Translations under genes and position numbers: made by a program
Shown: piece after piece, positions 8,760 to 16,736 of the stretch
Position numbering within the stretch: the first letter of the stretch is position 1
Layout of the letters: every line of letters starts with the position of its first letter
Assembly (NCBI RefSeq): GCF_900115345.1
Contig: NZ_FOWC01000007.1
Coordinates: 186,001-250,000 of the forward strand
Origin: Amycolatopsis rubida
GTDB taxonomy: Bacteria > Actinomycetota > Actinomycetes > Mycobacteriales > Pseudonocardiaceae
Direction of reading: 5' to 3'
DNA length: 64,000 bases
The notes under the pieces: model-generated
Told to the model about the DNA's origin: nothing
Seen by the model: only the letters and a program-made list of their open reading frames with translations
Databases searched by the model: none

Positions 8760-9842
8760 CTACTTGAGCACGCGGTAGGTGAGGTGTTCGGCGCCCGGCG
8801 TCGACACCGCACCGAGCGGTTCCAGCCGCACCGTTGCGGGATTTCCCTCGGGGAACAGCGGGGTTCCGCCGCCGAGGACGATCGGGGCGAGGTGGATCCG
8901 CAGCACGTCCGCCAGCCCGGCGTGCAGGACCTGCGAAGCGATCGACCCGCCGCCGATCACCATGACGTCCTTGCCGCCCGCGGCCGCGCGAGCCTGGGCG
9001 AGCGCGTTCTCGATGCCGCCGGTGGCGAACCGGAACCGCTCGCCCAGCCGGATCTTCTCCGGACCGGCGTGCGTGACGACGAACACCGGCGGCGCGGGGA
9101 TCCGGTCCTCGCCCTCGCCGTACCCGTCCTCGTCGGCCCAGCCGTTCGGGCCGTCCACGACGTCGAACATGGTGCGGCCCATGACGACCGCGCCGGTCTC
9201 GATGAACGAGCGGTGCAGGATCTCCGCATCGCGCGGCGTCGGGTCGGACACCCACGCGTGCAGCGGTTCGCCGCCGGCGCCGAGCCCGTGCTCGGGATCG
9301 GCGCCCGGTCCGGTGACATAGCCGTCCAGCGACATCGAGATGTCCACGACGACCCGGCTCGCGCCCGGCCGCTCCGCGTCGCGCGCGAGTTCGTCGAGCC
9401 GGTCCATCGAATCGCGGATCCCGCGTTCCATCCCGCTCGCGACCATCGCGTCGCGGGCCTCGACACTCGGGAACACCGACCGGGTCCGCAGCCGCGTCCG
9501 GCCGTCGACGTCTTCGAAAGTCAGGGTTTCCAGGCTGACGCTGCCCGACGCGCCCTCGTACTCGAAGGTCTGGACGATTCGCTCGTTTCTCTCGACGGCG
9601 TGGAACACGCCGCGGAAAACGTGCTCGCTGCCGTCGGTGTCGACGTGCGCGTAGCGGTACGCCCCGCCGGAGTGCGCGGCGAACTCGTGGATCCGCATCT
9701 CGACGTCGCGCGGACCGAGCCAGCGGGTCAGCAGATCGGGGTCGGTGCAGGCGCGGAAGAGCTGCCCGGGCGACGCGTCGAAATCGCGGACGATCTCGAT
9801 GAACGGGCTGCCGGGCTGGGCGGTGATGGTGGTCGGGTTCAT
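8760..9842 (-). CDS. SRPBCC (AHSA1-like) / RibD C-terminal reductase fusion protein
   Basis: A 360-residue two-domain protein. Residues 1 to about 145 are an AHSA1-type SRPBCC domain (FIEIVRDFDASPGQLFRACTDPDLLTRWLGPRD, YRYAHVDTDGSEHVFRGVFH). Residues about 160-360 are a RibD C-terminal / dihydrofolate-reductase-like domain (VVVDISMSLDGYVTGPGADP, GAVVMGRTMFDVVDGPNGW, VIGGGSIASQVL). These usually occur as separate genes; here there is no stop between them. Its start ATG overlaps the ArsR stop as ATGA, so it is translationally coupled to that repressor. It may bind and reduce a small hydrophobic ligand sensed by the operon; that role is inference. Confidence 0.85.
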   Translation of the reverse strand: MNPTTITAQPGSPFIEIVRDFDASPGQLFRACTDPDLLTRWLGPRDVEMRIHEFAAHSGGAYRYAHVDTDGSEHVFRGVFHAVERNERIVQTFEYEGASGSVSLETLTFEDVDGRTRLRTRSVFPSVEARDAMVASGMERGIRDSMDRLDELARDAERPGASRVVVDISMSLDGYVTGPGADPEHGLGAGGEPLHAWVSDPTPRDAEILHRSFIETGAVVMGRTMFDVVDGPNGWADEDGYGEGEDRIPAPPVFVVTHAGPEKIRLGERFRFATGGIENALAQARAAAGGKDVMVIGGGSIASQVLHAGLADVLRIHLAPIVLGGGTPLFPEGNPATVRLEPLGAVSTPGAEHLTYRVLK

Positions 9843-10183
9843 CGGTCCTGCTCCTTGGTTTCTTCGAGGACGGCGTCGAGGCGGCGGAACTCGCGTTCGC
9901 GGGTCAGCCGGTAGGCGTCGATCCAGCTGGTCAGCTCTTCGAGAGCGGCGGCGTTCAGATGACACGGGCGGCGCTGTCCGTCCCGGCTGCGCGTGATGAG
10001 CCCGGCCGCCTCCAGCACCTGGACGTGCCGCGACACGGCTTGTTTCGTCACCGGGAACGGCTCGGCCAGCTCGTTCACCGTTGCTTCGCCGCGCGACAGC
10101 CGGGCGATCAGCGCTCGCCGGATCGGGTCGCCCAGCGCGGTGAAGGCCCGGTCCAGCCGGTCCTCGACGTTGTCAACGGACAT
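9839..10183 (-). CDS. ArsR family winged-helix repressor
   Basis: A 114-residue ArsR-type regulator with ALGDPIRRALIARLSRGEATVNELAEPFPVTKQAVSRHVQVLEAAGLITRSRDGQRR. It has no metal-binding ELCVCDL-like motif. It belongs to the non-metal branch commonly paired with SRPBCC proteins. The ATG at 10183 is preferred; an in-frame TTG nine bases upstream (10192) is possible. The stop overlaps the start of the SRPBCC-RibD fusion gene (ATGA). The leader has two direct repeats that could be its own operator. Confidence 0.88.
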   Translation of the reverse strand: MSVDNVEDRLDRAFTALGDPIRRALIARLSRGEATVNELAEPFPVTKQAVSRHVQVLEAAGLITRSRDGQRRPCHLNAAALEELTSWIDAYRLTREREFRRLDAVLEETKEQDR

Positions 10184-10210
10184 CTTTATCAACCGATCTC
10201 TTTATCAATC
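10184..10210 (-). promoter_or_regulatory. Tandem direct repeat before the ArsR gene
   Basis: On the plus strand CTTTATCAACC (10184-10194) and CTTTATCAATC (10200-10210) are repeated with a period of 16 bases, ending directly at the ArsR start codon. On the coding strand this is (A/G)TTGATAAAG twice. AT-rich repeats against GC-rich surroundings and this position suggest an autoregulatory operator; not proven. Confidence 0.5.
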
Positions 10211-10263
10211 AGTTCGTTGACTATATGCCCGCCGCGTCGTCCGGGCAAGAGGCGCAGCGGGAT

Positions 10264-10740
10264 TCAGTTCTTGCGCACCGAGGTCGTCTCGACGTCGGCT
10301 GCCGCGCCGTTCGCCGCGACCGGTTTGAGCGGCGGGATCGGCTGACCGGTCGCGTCGACCAGCACGGAGTGGTCCTCGCCGGGGGAGAAGGCATGCCGCT
10401 CGCCCCACTGCCGAAGCGCGACGACGACGGTGAACAGGTCGCGTCCGGCCAGCGTGAGCGAGTAGACCTGCCGTTTGCCCGATTCCGCGGTCTGCCGGTC
10501 GAGGACGCCGCGCTCGACGAGACGGCGGAGCCGGTCGGTGAGGATGTTGCGCGCGATGCCGGTGCGCTGCTGGAAGTCGGTGAACGAGCGCGCGCCGTCC
10601 ATCGCGTCGCGGACGATCAGCAGGCTCCACCGGTCGCCGACGAGGTCAAGGGTGCGGGCCACCGGACACGACGGGTCGGTCCAGGCCGGGGTGCCGTCCA
10701 CGCTCGCGCGCCTCCTCGATGAGTTGCTCTTTGAAACCAT
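10264..10740 (-). CDS. HxlR family transcriptional regulator
   Basis: A 158-residue MarR-like winged-helix regulator of the HxlR group. The signature is CPVARTLDLVGDRWSLLIVRDAMDGARSFTDFQQRTGIARNILTDRLRRLVERGVLDRQ. The conserved Cys of CPVA is the residue that senses thiol stress or aldehydes in some members. A C-terminal tail of about 40 residues follows the core. The ATG at 10740 gives the usual family length; its ribosome site is weak. It is divergent from an MFS exporter with only 49 bases between, so it probably controls that exporter. Confidence 0.87.
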   Translation of the reverse strand: MVSKSNSSRRRASVDGTPAWTDPSCPVARTLDLVGDRWSLLIVRDAMDGARSFTDFQQRTGIARNILTDRLRRLVERGVLDRQTAESGKRQVYSLTLAGRDLFTVVVALRQWGERHAFSPGEDHSVLVDATGQPIPPLKPVAANGAAADVETTSVRKN

Positions 10741-10789
10741 TCTGCCGTACGGTGAGATTAGTTGCAATTCGCTACTCATTGGGGGAGTC

Positions 10790-11953
10790 ATGGGCCGCAC
10801 CACGGGCCGCCGGACGGTGTTCGCCGCGGTGTGCGCGGTGGCCGTCGCGAGCATTTACGCCGCTCAGCCGGTTCTGGCCGAGATCGGCACGGACCTGGGC
10901 CTGCCGGGCACCGGACTGGGCTGGATCGTCGCCGCCGGACAGCTCGGCTACCTCGCCGGTCTCGCCGCGCTCGTCCCGCTGGGCGACCTCGTCGACCGGC
11001 GCAAACTCATCGCTGTGCACCTGCTGCTGACCGCCGTCGGGGCCGCCTTGGCCGCAGTCGCGACCCAAACCTGGCTGCTGCTGACCGGACTCGTGCTCGC
11101 GGGCCTGTTCGCAGTGGTCGTGCAGACGACAGTCGCCTACGCCGCCGCGCTGTCCACTCCGGAGGAACGCGGCCGCACCCTCGGCGTCGTGACGTCCGGA
11201 GTGGTCATCGGCATCCTCGGCGCCCGCGTGGCCGCCGGGGCGCTGGCCGAACTGCGGGGGTGGCGCAGCGTCTACGTCGCGCTCGCGGTGCTGCTGGTGA
11301 CGCTCGCCGGTCTCGTGCTGAAGACGATGCCGCCGGATCCGCGTCCCGAGGGCACGACGTACCGGCAGGTGCTGAACTCGCTCGGCGGGCTGTTCCGCGA
11401 GCCGCTGTTCCTCTCGCGGGGGCTGATCGCGTTCTTCCTGTTCGCGTCGTTCGGCGCGCTGTGGAGCGGCCTGTCGCTGCCGCTCGCCGAGGAGCCGTGG
11501 AACTTGGGCACCGCGCAGATCGGCCTGTTCGGACTGGTCGGCCTCGCGGGTGCACTGGGCGCCGCCCGTGCCGGACACTGGGCCGACCGGGGACGCGCGA
11601 GCCTCGTCACCGGCGGGGCGCTGGTCCTGCTGGCGGTGTCCTGGCTGGCGATCGGGCAGCCGTCGCTGTGGTTGCTCGGACTGGGCGTGCTGGTGCTCGA
11701 TTTCGCCGTGCAGGCGGTGCATGTCAGCAATCAGCACCTGCTCACCGCGGCGCATCCGGACCGCACCAGCAGCGTCATCGGCGGGTACATGATCTTCTAC
11801 TCGCTCGGCTCCGCGCTGGGCGCGGCCGCGACGACCGCCGCGTTCGCCAGGGCGGGCTGGGCCGGCTCCGCCGTGCTGGGCGCGGCGTTCGCCGGGTGCG
11901 CGTTCGCGGTGTGGGCCACTGCCCGGCGGCGGACGCACACCAGAGCAGAGTGA
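10790..11953 (+). CDS. MFS transporter, drug/proton antiporter type
   Basis: A 387-residue protein with about twelve hydrophobic segments. The loop motif GDLVDRRKLIAVHLLL matches major-facilitator motif A, and STPEERGRTLG is a cytoplasmic loop typical of DHA-type exporters. The ATG at 10790 follows GGGGAG. The 49-base gap to the divergent HxlR gene contains CCGTACGG (10745-10752) and an imperfect dyad around TAGTTGCAATTCGCTA. Regulation by the HxlR protein is inferred from this arrangement. Substrate unknown. Confidence 0.85.
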   Translation: MGRTTGRRTVFAAVCAVAVASIYAAQPVLAEIGTDLGLPGTGLGWIVAAGQLGYLAGLAALVPLGDLVDRRKLIAVHLLLTAVGAALAAVATQTWLLLTGLVLAGLFAVVVQTTVAYAAALSTPEERGRTLGVVTSGVVIGILGARVAAGALAELRGWRSVYVALAVLLVTLAGLVLKTMPPDPRPEGTTYRQVLNSLGGLFREPLFLSRGLIAFFLFASFGALWSGLSLPLAEEPWNLGTAQIGLFGLVGLAGALGAARAGHWADRGRASLVTGGALVLLAVSWLAIGQPSLWLLGLGVLVLDFAVQAVHVSNQHLLTAAHPDRTSSVIGGYMIFYSLGSALGAAATTAAFARAGWAGSAVLGAAFAGCAFAVWATARRRTHTRAE

Positions 11954-11980
11954 ACCGGCCCCCCTGCGCAGGGGACGCGA

Positions 11981-12015
11981 AACGGCCCCCGCGTGGGGAG
12001 GTCGCGGGGGCCGTT
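11981..12015. terminator. Terminator between convergent MFS and rbpA genes
   Basis: Stem of 13 bp: AACGGCCCCCGCG (11981-11993) pairs with CGCGGGGGCCGTT (12003-12015) around a nine-base loop. It lies 28 bases after the MFS stop and 37 bases beyond the rbpA stop, serving both directions. Confidence 0.85.
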
Positions 12016-12051
12016 CCTGTTCGGTGGTGGGAGCCAGCTACTGGCCGAGGC

Positions 12052-12399
12052 TCAAGCGGACCGGCTGGTCCGGCGTCCCTTGAGCTCGGCGAGACGTTCG
12101 TTCAGCAGGTCCTCGAGCTCGGGGATGGAGCGGCGCTCCAGCAGCATGTCCCAGTGGGTCCTGGGGGGCTTGACCTTTTTTTGCTCGGGCTGCCCGCCGT
12201 CGACGATCTCGGATTCACTGCCGTGCAGGCGGCACTCCCACACCGTCGGGATCTCGGCGTCGTCGGAGAACGGCACCTCGAACTCGTGGTTCTTGGGGCA
12301 GGAGTAGCGCACGGTACGGCGCGGAGCGAGGTCGTGATTGCGGTCGGTCTCGTAGCTGACCGCTCCCAGCCGGCTTCCACGGAGAACACGGTCGGCCAT
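12052..12399 (-). CDS. rbpA: RNA polymerase-binding protein RbpA
   Basis: A 115-residue RbpA. It has the N-terminal MADRVLRGSRLGAVSYETDRNHDLAPR, a core with a single zinc-type cysteine pair (CPKNHEFEVPFSDDAEIPTVWECRLHG), and the C-terminal sigma-interacting segment RTHWDMLLERRSIPELEDLLNERL. RbpA binds the housekeeping sigma factor and stabilises open promoter complexes in actinobacteria. The start ATG follows AAAGGA. A SigR-type promoter lies about 60 bases upstream, matching the thiol-stress control known for rbpA in Streptomyces. Confidence 0.96.
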   Translation of the reverse strand: MADRVLRGSRLGAVSYETDRNHDLAPRRTVRYSCPKNHEFEVPFSDDAEIPTVWECRLHGSESEIVDGGQPEQKKVKPPRTHWDMLLERRSIPELEDLLNERLAELKGRRTSRSA

Positions 12400-12454
12400 A
12401 GTGGGATTCCTTTCAGTCAGCTCCGGGTGGAGCCAGGGTGATGCTCACCCTATG

Positions 12455-12482
12455 CAACGAACGAGGCATCCGAGGGATTCCC
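12455..12482 (-). promoter_or_regulatory. SigR/SigH-type promoter of rbpA
   Basis: Read on the minus strand, GGGAAT (12482-12477) is followed after exactly 18 bases by GTTG (12458-12455). This fits the GGAAT-N18-GTT consensus of the thiol-oxidative stress sigma factor SigR of Streptomyces and SigH of mycobacteria. Transcription would begin near 12448, giving a leader of about 50 bases. Confidence 0.78.
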
Positions 12483-12539
12483 GGCACACCATGTCGCTGC
12501 TCACGATGAGCTGCGTCACCCGTGGTCTTCAGCTTCCTC

Positions 12540-12563
12540 CAGAGGGAGTCCTTTCGCCCTCTG
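12540..12563 (-). terminator. Possible terminator after the thymidine kinase gene
   Basis: CAGAGGG (12540-12546) and CCCTCTG (12557-12563) form a 7-bp stem with a 10-base loop, 63 bases past the kinase stop. Weak and not followed by a U-run. Confidence 0.35.
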
Positions 12564-12625
12564 ACGTGACGCGGATACCGCCTTCTTAGTGCGGATATCC
12601 CCCAGTCGGGCTAGTTAGGTTAGCT

Positions 12626-13387
12626 CTAGGACAACCGTAACTGACCGTGCTGGGCGGCAGCGGGTCCCAGATCCCCTGAGCGGAAGTGGCGACGGCACAG
12701 TACCTGATAACGGACCGTGACCATTTCGGCATCAGACCGTGCTGCAGCTGAAGATTCAACTACGGAGTGTTCGGTATCTGCCACCACAACGGTGTCTCCG
12801 TCACGCAGAATCACGTCGTCGCGGACCCGCGCGTTGAACCGGCCGGGCAGCCCGCACCAGCAGAGCACCTCGACCTGGACCGGCTGGAGCTCGTCGGCGA
12901 TCTCGAACAGCCGGGCGGCCCCGGGGAACAGCCTGCTGCGGAAATCCGTCGCGATCCCGAAGCAGTACACGTCGATGCCGGCCTCGTCGGCGAGTTCGGC
13001 GAGCTGGTCGACCTGGACGGAGGAGAGGAACTGCGCCTCGTCCACGATCACGTAGTCCACGTGCTGCCCGCGCGCCCACTGCTCGCGCACCAGATCCCGC
13101 AGGTCGGTGCCGGTCGCGACCTCGGTCGCCCGCCGCGCGATGCCGATCCGGCTGGTGATCTGCGGCGCACCGGACCGGTCGTGGCGGACCAGCACGAGAC
13201 CGCGCCGGCCCTGGCGCGCATGGTTGTGGTCGATCTGCAGGGCGAGCGTCGACTTCCCGCAGTCCATCGGGCCGTAGCAGAACTTCAGCCGTCCCCGGGC
13301 CGGACCGTTGCGCCGGGCCCCGGCAGGCGGGGCCGCGGAAAGCGCGTCGGTGGGGTCGTCGAGCACAACGTCGTCTGCGGCGGTCAC
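12626..13387 (-). CDS. tdk: Thymidine kinase, TK1 type
   Basis: A 253-residue enzyme that phosphorylates thymidine with ATP for nucleotide salvage. The Walker A motif is YGPMDCGKST, Walker B-like is VIVDEAQFLS, and the C-terminal lasso region includes CWCGLPGRFNARVRDD and a later CRRHF, providing zinc-type cysteines. The first about 30 residues (DDPTDALSAAPPAGARR) are an extra disordered extension. The GTG start at 13387 is taken because the frame begins there, but a shorter start is possible. The upstream MFS gene ends 22 bases away on the same strand. Confidence 0.9.
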   Translation of the reverse strand: MTAADDVVLDDPTDALSAAPPAGARRNGPARGRLKFCYGPMDCGKSTLALQIDHNHARQGRRGLVLVRHDRSGAPQITSRIGIARRATEVATGTDLRDLVREQWARGQHVDYVIVDEAQFLSSVQVDQLAELADEAGIDVYCFGIATDFRSRLFPGAARLFEIADELQPVQVEVLCWCGLPGRFNARVRDDVILRDGDTVVVADTEHSVVESSAAARSDAEMVTVRYQVLCRRHFRSGDLGPAAAQHGQLRLS

Positions 13388-13409
13388 GACGACCGACCCT
13401 ATCTGGGCC

Positions 13410-14810
13410 TCACAGCACCTCCGGCGGACGGTTGCCGGCGGCCGCGATCGCGCGCCGCACCGGCACCAGCGCGACGAACACGAACCCGAGCACGAAGAAC
13501 ACCACGAGCGCGATGATCGCCAGCCGGAACGACCCGGTCGCCTGCCCGACGCCGGCGAACACCAGCGGCCCGAGCCACGACGTGCCCTTCTCGCCCACGA
13601 CGTAAAGCGAGTAGTACTGCGCGTCCTTCCCGGCCGGGATCATCTGGCTGAACAGCGACCTGGCCAGTGCGTTCGTCCCGCCCAGCACGAGCCCGATGCC
13701 GATCGCCACGGCGAAGAACTGCAACGGCTGCCTCGGCTGCACGAAGTACGCCCCGCCGAGGACCACGACCCACAGCACGAGGCTGACCAGGATCGTCCGC
13801 TTCGCGCCGAGGCGTCGCGCGAGCAGGCCGTGCAGGACGCCGCCCGCGTAGGCGAGGAACTGGATCACCAGCACCGTGATGATCAACACCTCGTCGGAGA
13901 ACCGCAGCTCGTCCTTCCCGTACTGCGCCGAGACCGTGACGACGGTGTTTATCCCGTCCGCGAAGAGCAGGTAGCTGCCGAGGAAGGCGAGCGTGAGCGG
14001 ATACGCCTTCGCTTCGCCGAGCGTCTGGCGCAACTCGCGGAAACCGGCCCGCAGCACCGAGACGCCGCGCGCGGTCGCGGTCGGCACGTGGCTGCGGGGG
14101 AGACGGCGCAGTGTCGGGATGGTGAAAACGGCCCACCAGATCCCCGAGGTCAGGAAGCAGATCCGCACCGCGAGGCCGGTGTCGATGCCGAGGGACTCGC
14201 GGCTGAGGTAGAAGGCGAGCTGCAGCGCGAGCGCGAGCCCGCCGCCGAGATAGCCGAACGCCCAGCCCTTGGCCGAAACGTCGTCGCGCTCGTCCGGCGT
14301 CGCGATGTCCACCAGGAACGAGTAGTAGACGACCAGCGAACCGCCGTAGCCGATGTTCGCGAGGATGAACAGCCCCGCGCCCAGCTGCCAGTCCGAACCG
14401 GCCATGAAGAACATCAGCGCCGAGGCCACCGCGCCGAGCACGGCGAACCCGCCGAGGATCTTGCGCTTGTTACGGCTGCGGTCAGCCACCGCGCCCGCGA
14501 TCGGCAGCACCAGAACCTGCACGATCGTCGCCACCGACAGCAGGTAGCCCCACAGCGAACCGGCGGGGAAGTGGAGCCCGAACAGCGACACGTCGCAGTG
14601 GTTGAGCTTGTCGTCCGCTCCGGACGCGTTGAGACAAGCCCTGTCCCCGTTAAGGGTGATGTTCTGCTTCGCGTCCGCCGCTGCGACGGTGCTCATGTAC
14701 AGCGCCCCGAACACCGTCGTGACCGACGAATAGAACGGCGAGTTGGCCCAGTCGTAGAAGTACCAGCCCCACCGTTCCCGCTTGCTGTCCCGGGTCTCGG
14801 CCAGCGTCAT
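13410..14810 (-). CDS. MFS transporter, UMF1/Atg22-like
   Basis: A 466-residue membrane protein with about twelve hydrophobic segments. The start RERWGWYFYDWANSPFYSSVTTVFGALYM is the signature of the UMF1/Atg22-like major facilitator group (the DWANS motif). Members are proposed nutrient or amino-acid effluxers; the substrate here is unknown. ATG at 14810. It precedes the thymidine kinase gene on the same strand. Its upstream gap contains three strong tandem hairpins. Confidence 0.85.
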   Translation of the reverse strand: MTLAETRDSKRERWGWYFYDWANSPFYSSVTTVFGALYMSTVAAADAKQNITLNGDRACLNASGADDKLNHCDVSLFGLHFPAGSLWGYLLSVATIVQVLVLPIAGAVADRSRNKRKILGGFAVLGAVASALMFFMAGSDWQLGAGLFILANIGYGGSLVVYYSFLVDIATPDERDDVSAKGWAFGYLGGGLALALQLAFYLSRESLGIDTGLAVRICFLTSGIWWAVFTIPTLRRLPRSHVPTATARGVSVLRAGFRELRQTLGEAKAYPLTLAFLGSYLLFADGINTVVTVSAQYGKDELRFSDEVLIITVLVIQFLAYAGGVLHGLLARRLGAKRTILVSLVLWVVVLGGAYFVQPRQPLQFFAVAIGIGLVLGGTNALARSLFSQMIPAGKDAQYYSLYVVGEKGTSWLGPLVFAGVGQATGSFRLAIIALVVFFVLGFVFVALVPVRRAIAAAGNRPPEVL

Positions 14811-14919
14811 CCACGACTCCTCGAATCAGTGCGAATCTCCAGGTCGCGCCGGACATTACTGCCGCGAAGGCAACGGGTACCGCCGAAGGGGGCAAACCGT
14901 GTCCGGTTCGTCGCCTCCG

Positions 14920-14989
14920 TGTTCCGCCACGCCGGGCGGCGGAACACGCGACACGCCGGGCCGCGCGTGTCGCTACCGGGATATCCGGG
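14920..14989. promoter_or_regulatory. Three tandem hairpins upstream of the Rpf-like gene
   Basis: Stem 1: TGTTCCGCC (14920-14928) with GGCGGAACA (14938-14946). Stem 2: GCGACACGC (14948-14956) with GCGTGTCGC (14965-14973). A third dyad, CCGGGATATCCGG, spans about 14977-14989. They lie between the divergent MFS and Rpf-like genes, within the probable leader of the latter. Rpf genes in actinobacteria are often under RNA control, but I could not match a known c-di-AMP riboswitch here. Confidence 0.5.
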
Positions 14990-15060
14990 CGTGTCATGTG
15001 AGACTGCTAGGCGTGGTGTGACTCTTGTGGTCCATGAGGCGCGTGCTTAGTGTGCGTGAC

Positions 15061-15765
15061 ATGACCAACCGCGTTCGCACTGCCAGACGGGCCGCCGCCA
15101 GAGCCTTGCTGCTCGTGGTCGCCGTCCTCGGCATGGAACTCGTCGTCACCGGCGCCGCCTCCGCGGACCCCGCCTCGAGCACCTGGGCCAAGCTCCGCAT
15201 GTGCGAGTCGAGCGGCCGCTACTCGATCAACACCGGCAACGGCTACTACGGCGCCTACCAGTTCGATCTCCCCACCTGGCGCAGCGTCGGCGGCCAGGGC
15301 CGCCCCGACCAGGCCAGCCCCCGCGAGCAGGACTACCGCGCGCTCTACCTGTACCGGATGCGCGGCTGGCAGCCCTGGGAATGCGGCGGCATGCTCGGCC
15401 TCGCCAACGACGGCGACGCCCGCAGCAAGCGCGTCCCCTCCTGGGAAGAGGCCGCCTACATCGGCGGCGGGGGACAGCCGACCCCGCCCGCACCCAAGCC
15501 GCAGCCCGCCCCGCCGCCGGGACCGCCCGGCGCGACCCCCGCGTGGCCCGGCCTCGTCTACGCCTACGGCGACTGCGCGCCCGCGCTGCGCACGTTCCAG
15601 CTGCGGATGAACGCCTTCGGCTACGGCTTCAGCGGCACCGGCTGCTACTACGACAAGACCCGCACCGCGGTCCTCGACCTGCAGCGCGCCAACGGCATCA
15701 ACGATTCGGGCCGGCTCGGTCCGAAGACGTGGAAGGCCGCGTGGGAAGGGAAGGCTCCGCGCTGA
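15061..15765 (+). CDS. Secreted resuscitation-promoting-factor-like transglycosylase with peptidoglycan-binding domain
   Basis: A protein of about 234 residues. A signal peptide (basic RVRTARRAAARA, hydrophobic LLLVVAVLGMELVVTGAASA) precedes an Rpf domain with the catalytic Glu in WAKLRMCESSGRYSINTGNGYYGAYQF. A proline-rich linker (TPPAPKPQPAPPPGPPG) leads to a C-terminal peptidoglycan-binding-like domain (CAPALRTFQLRMNAFGYGFSGTGCYYDKTRTAVLDLQRANG). It should cleave peptidoglycan outside the cell during growth or resuscitation. The start is uncertain: ATG 15061, ATG 15034 and GTG 15025 are all in frame without a clear ribosome site. Its 3' end overlaps the convergent WYL gene by 68 bases. Confidence 0.88.
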   Translation: MTNRVRTARRAAARALLLVVAVLGMELVVTGAASADPASSTWAKLRMCESSGRYSINTGNGYYGAYQFDLPTWRSVGGQGRPDQASPREQDYRALYLYRMRGWQPWECGGMLGLANDGDARSKRVPSWEEAAYIGGGGQPTPPAPKPQPAPPPGPPGATPAWPGLVYAYGDCAPALRTFQLRMNAFGYGFSGTGCYYDKTRTAVLDLQRANGINDSGRLGPKTWKAAWEGKAPR

Positions 15766-16696
15766 CCCGCCCCGCCTCGGCGTAGCGCGCGGCGAGCTGC
15801 CCGAACGCTTCCTTCAGTTCGGCCGGGCCGACGACTTCGACGTCGGCGTCGACCCGGCCGAACGAGGCGGCCAGCCCGCGCCACGACCAAGCACCGAGGC
15901 TCACCCGGCACCGGTCCGGCCCGAGCGCCTCGACGACGCCGTCGGCCAGGTAGCTCGCCGCTTCCGTCGCCGGGAGACGCAGGATCACCTCGCCGCGGCA
16001 GGGCCATTCGCCGGACAGATCCGTCCCGCGGAACCGCGCGGCCACGAACGCGGCGACGTCGGACAGCCCGCGCTCGGCGAACCTCGGCCCGGTGGGCGTA
16101 CGCGGCGTGATCCGGTCCGCGCGGAAGATGCGCCAGTCCTCGCGATCGAGATCCCACGCGACGAGATACCAGCGCTGGCCCCAGGTGACGAGATGATGCG
16201 GCTCGACGCGCCGGGGCGGGGTATCCGCCGGGGCGTAGTCGAACCGCAGCACCTCCCGCGCACGCACGGCAGCGCTGAGCGCGACGAGAGTGTGCGGATC
16301 CGCCCTGGGCGCCGGACGTTCGACAGCGGTGAAGCTCAAGGCGTCCACCCGATGCCGCAGCCGCGCGGGCATCACCTGCCGCACGGTCTGCAACGCCCGC
16401 TTGGCCGCCTCCTCGATCCCAGCCCCGGTCGCCGCCTGCAACGCGATCGCCAGCGCGACAGCCTGGTCGTCGTCGAACAGCAACGGAGGAAGCTGCGCAC
16501 CGGCGTCCAGCCGGTAACCGCCGTCCGGTCCCTTCGTCGTGACGATCGGATAGCCGAGCTCGCGCAACCGATCAACGTCCCGGCGCACCGTGCGCGGACT
16601 GACCTCCAGCCGCTCGGCCAGCAGCGCACCCGGCCAGTCCCGCCGGGCCTGAAGCAACGAAAGCAGCGACAACAGCCGCGCGGAGGTCTTCGGCAC
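15698..16696 (-). CDS. WYL-domain HTH regulator (DeoR/YafY type)
   Basis: A 332-residue regulator. The N-terminal helix-turn-helix is KTSARLLSLLSLLQARRDWPGALLAERLEVSPRTVRRDVDRLRELGYPI. A WYL sensor domain follows with HHLVTWGQRWYLVAWDLDREDWRIFRADRI, and a WCX-like C-terminal part completes it. The GTG at 16696 is favoured because the HTH begins directly after it and AGGA lies upstream; the frame extends to 16750. The last 22 residues overlap the 3' end of the Rpf-like gene on the other strand. WYL proteins sense ligands or nucleic acids; the target is unknown. Confidence 0.85.
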   Translation of the reverse strand: MPKTSARLLSLLSLLQARRDWPGALLAERLEVSPRTVRRDVDRLRELGYPIVTTKGPDGGYRLDAGAQLPPLLFDDDQAVALAIALQAATGAGIEEAAKRALQTVRQVMPARLRHRVDALSFTAVERPAPRADPHTLVALSAAVRAREVLRFDYAPADTPPRRVEPHHLVTWGQRWYLVAWDLDREDWRIFRADRITPRTPTGPRFAERGLSDVAAFVAARFRGTDLSGEWPCRGEVILRLPATEAASYLADGVVEALGPDRCRVSLGAWSWRGLAASFGRVDADVEVVGPAELKEAFGQLAARYAEAGRVSAEPSLPTRPSTSSDRAGPNR

Positions 16697-16736
16697 GTCG
16701 TCGATCCTGCCTGCGGTAGCGGTCAGATCCTGTCCG

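Noticed and set aside
12401..12589. 62-residue plus-strand frame between rbpA and tdk
   Set aside because: Overlaps the SigR-type promoter, has no start signal, and looks non-coding.
14811..15060. c-di-AMP (ydaO) riboswitch upstream of the Rpf-like gene
   Set aside because: Expected because such riboswitches precede many rpf genes, but the conserved core could not be located; only simple hairpins are present.
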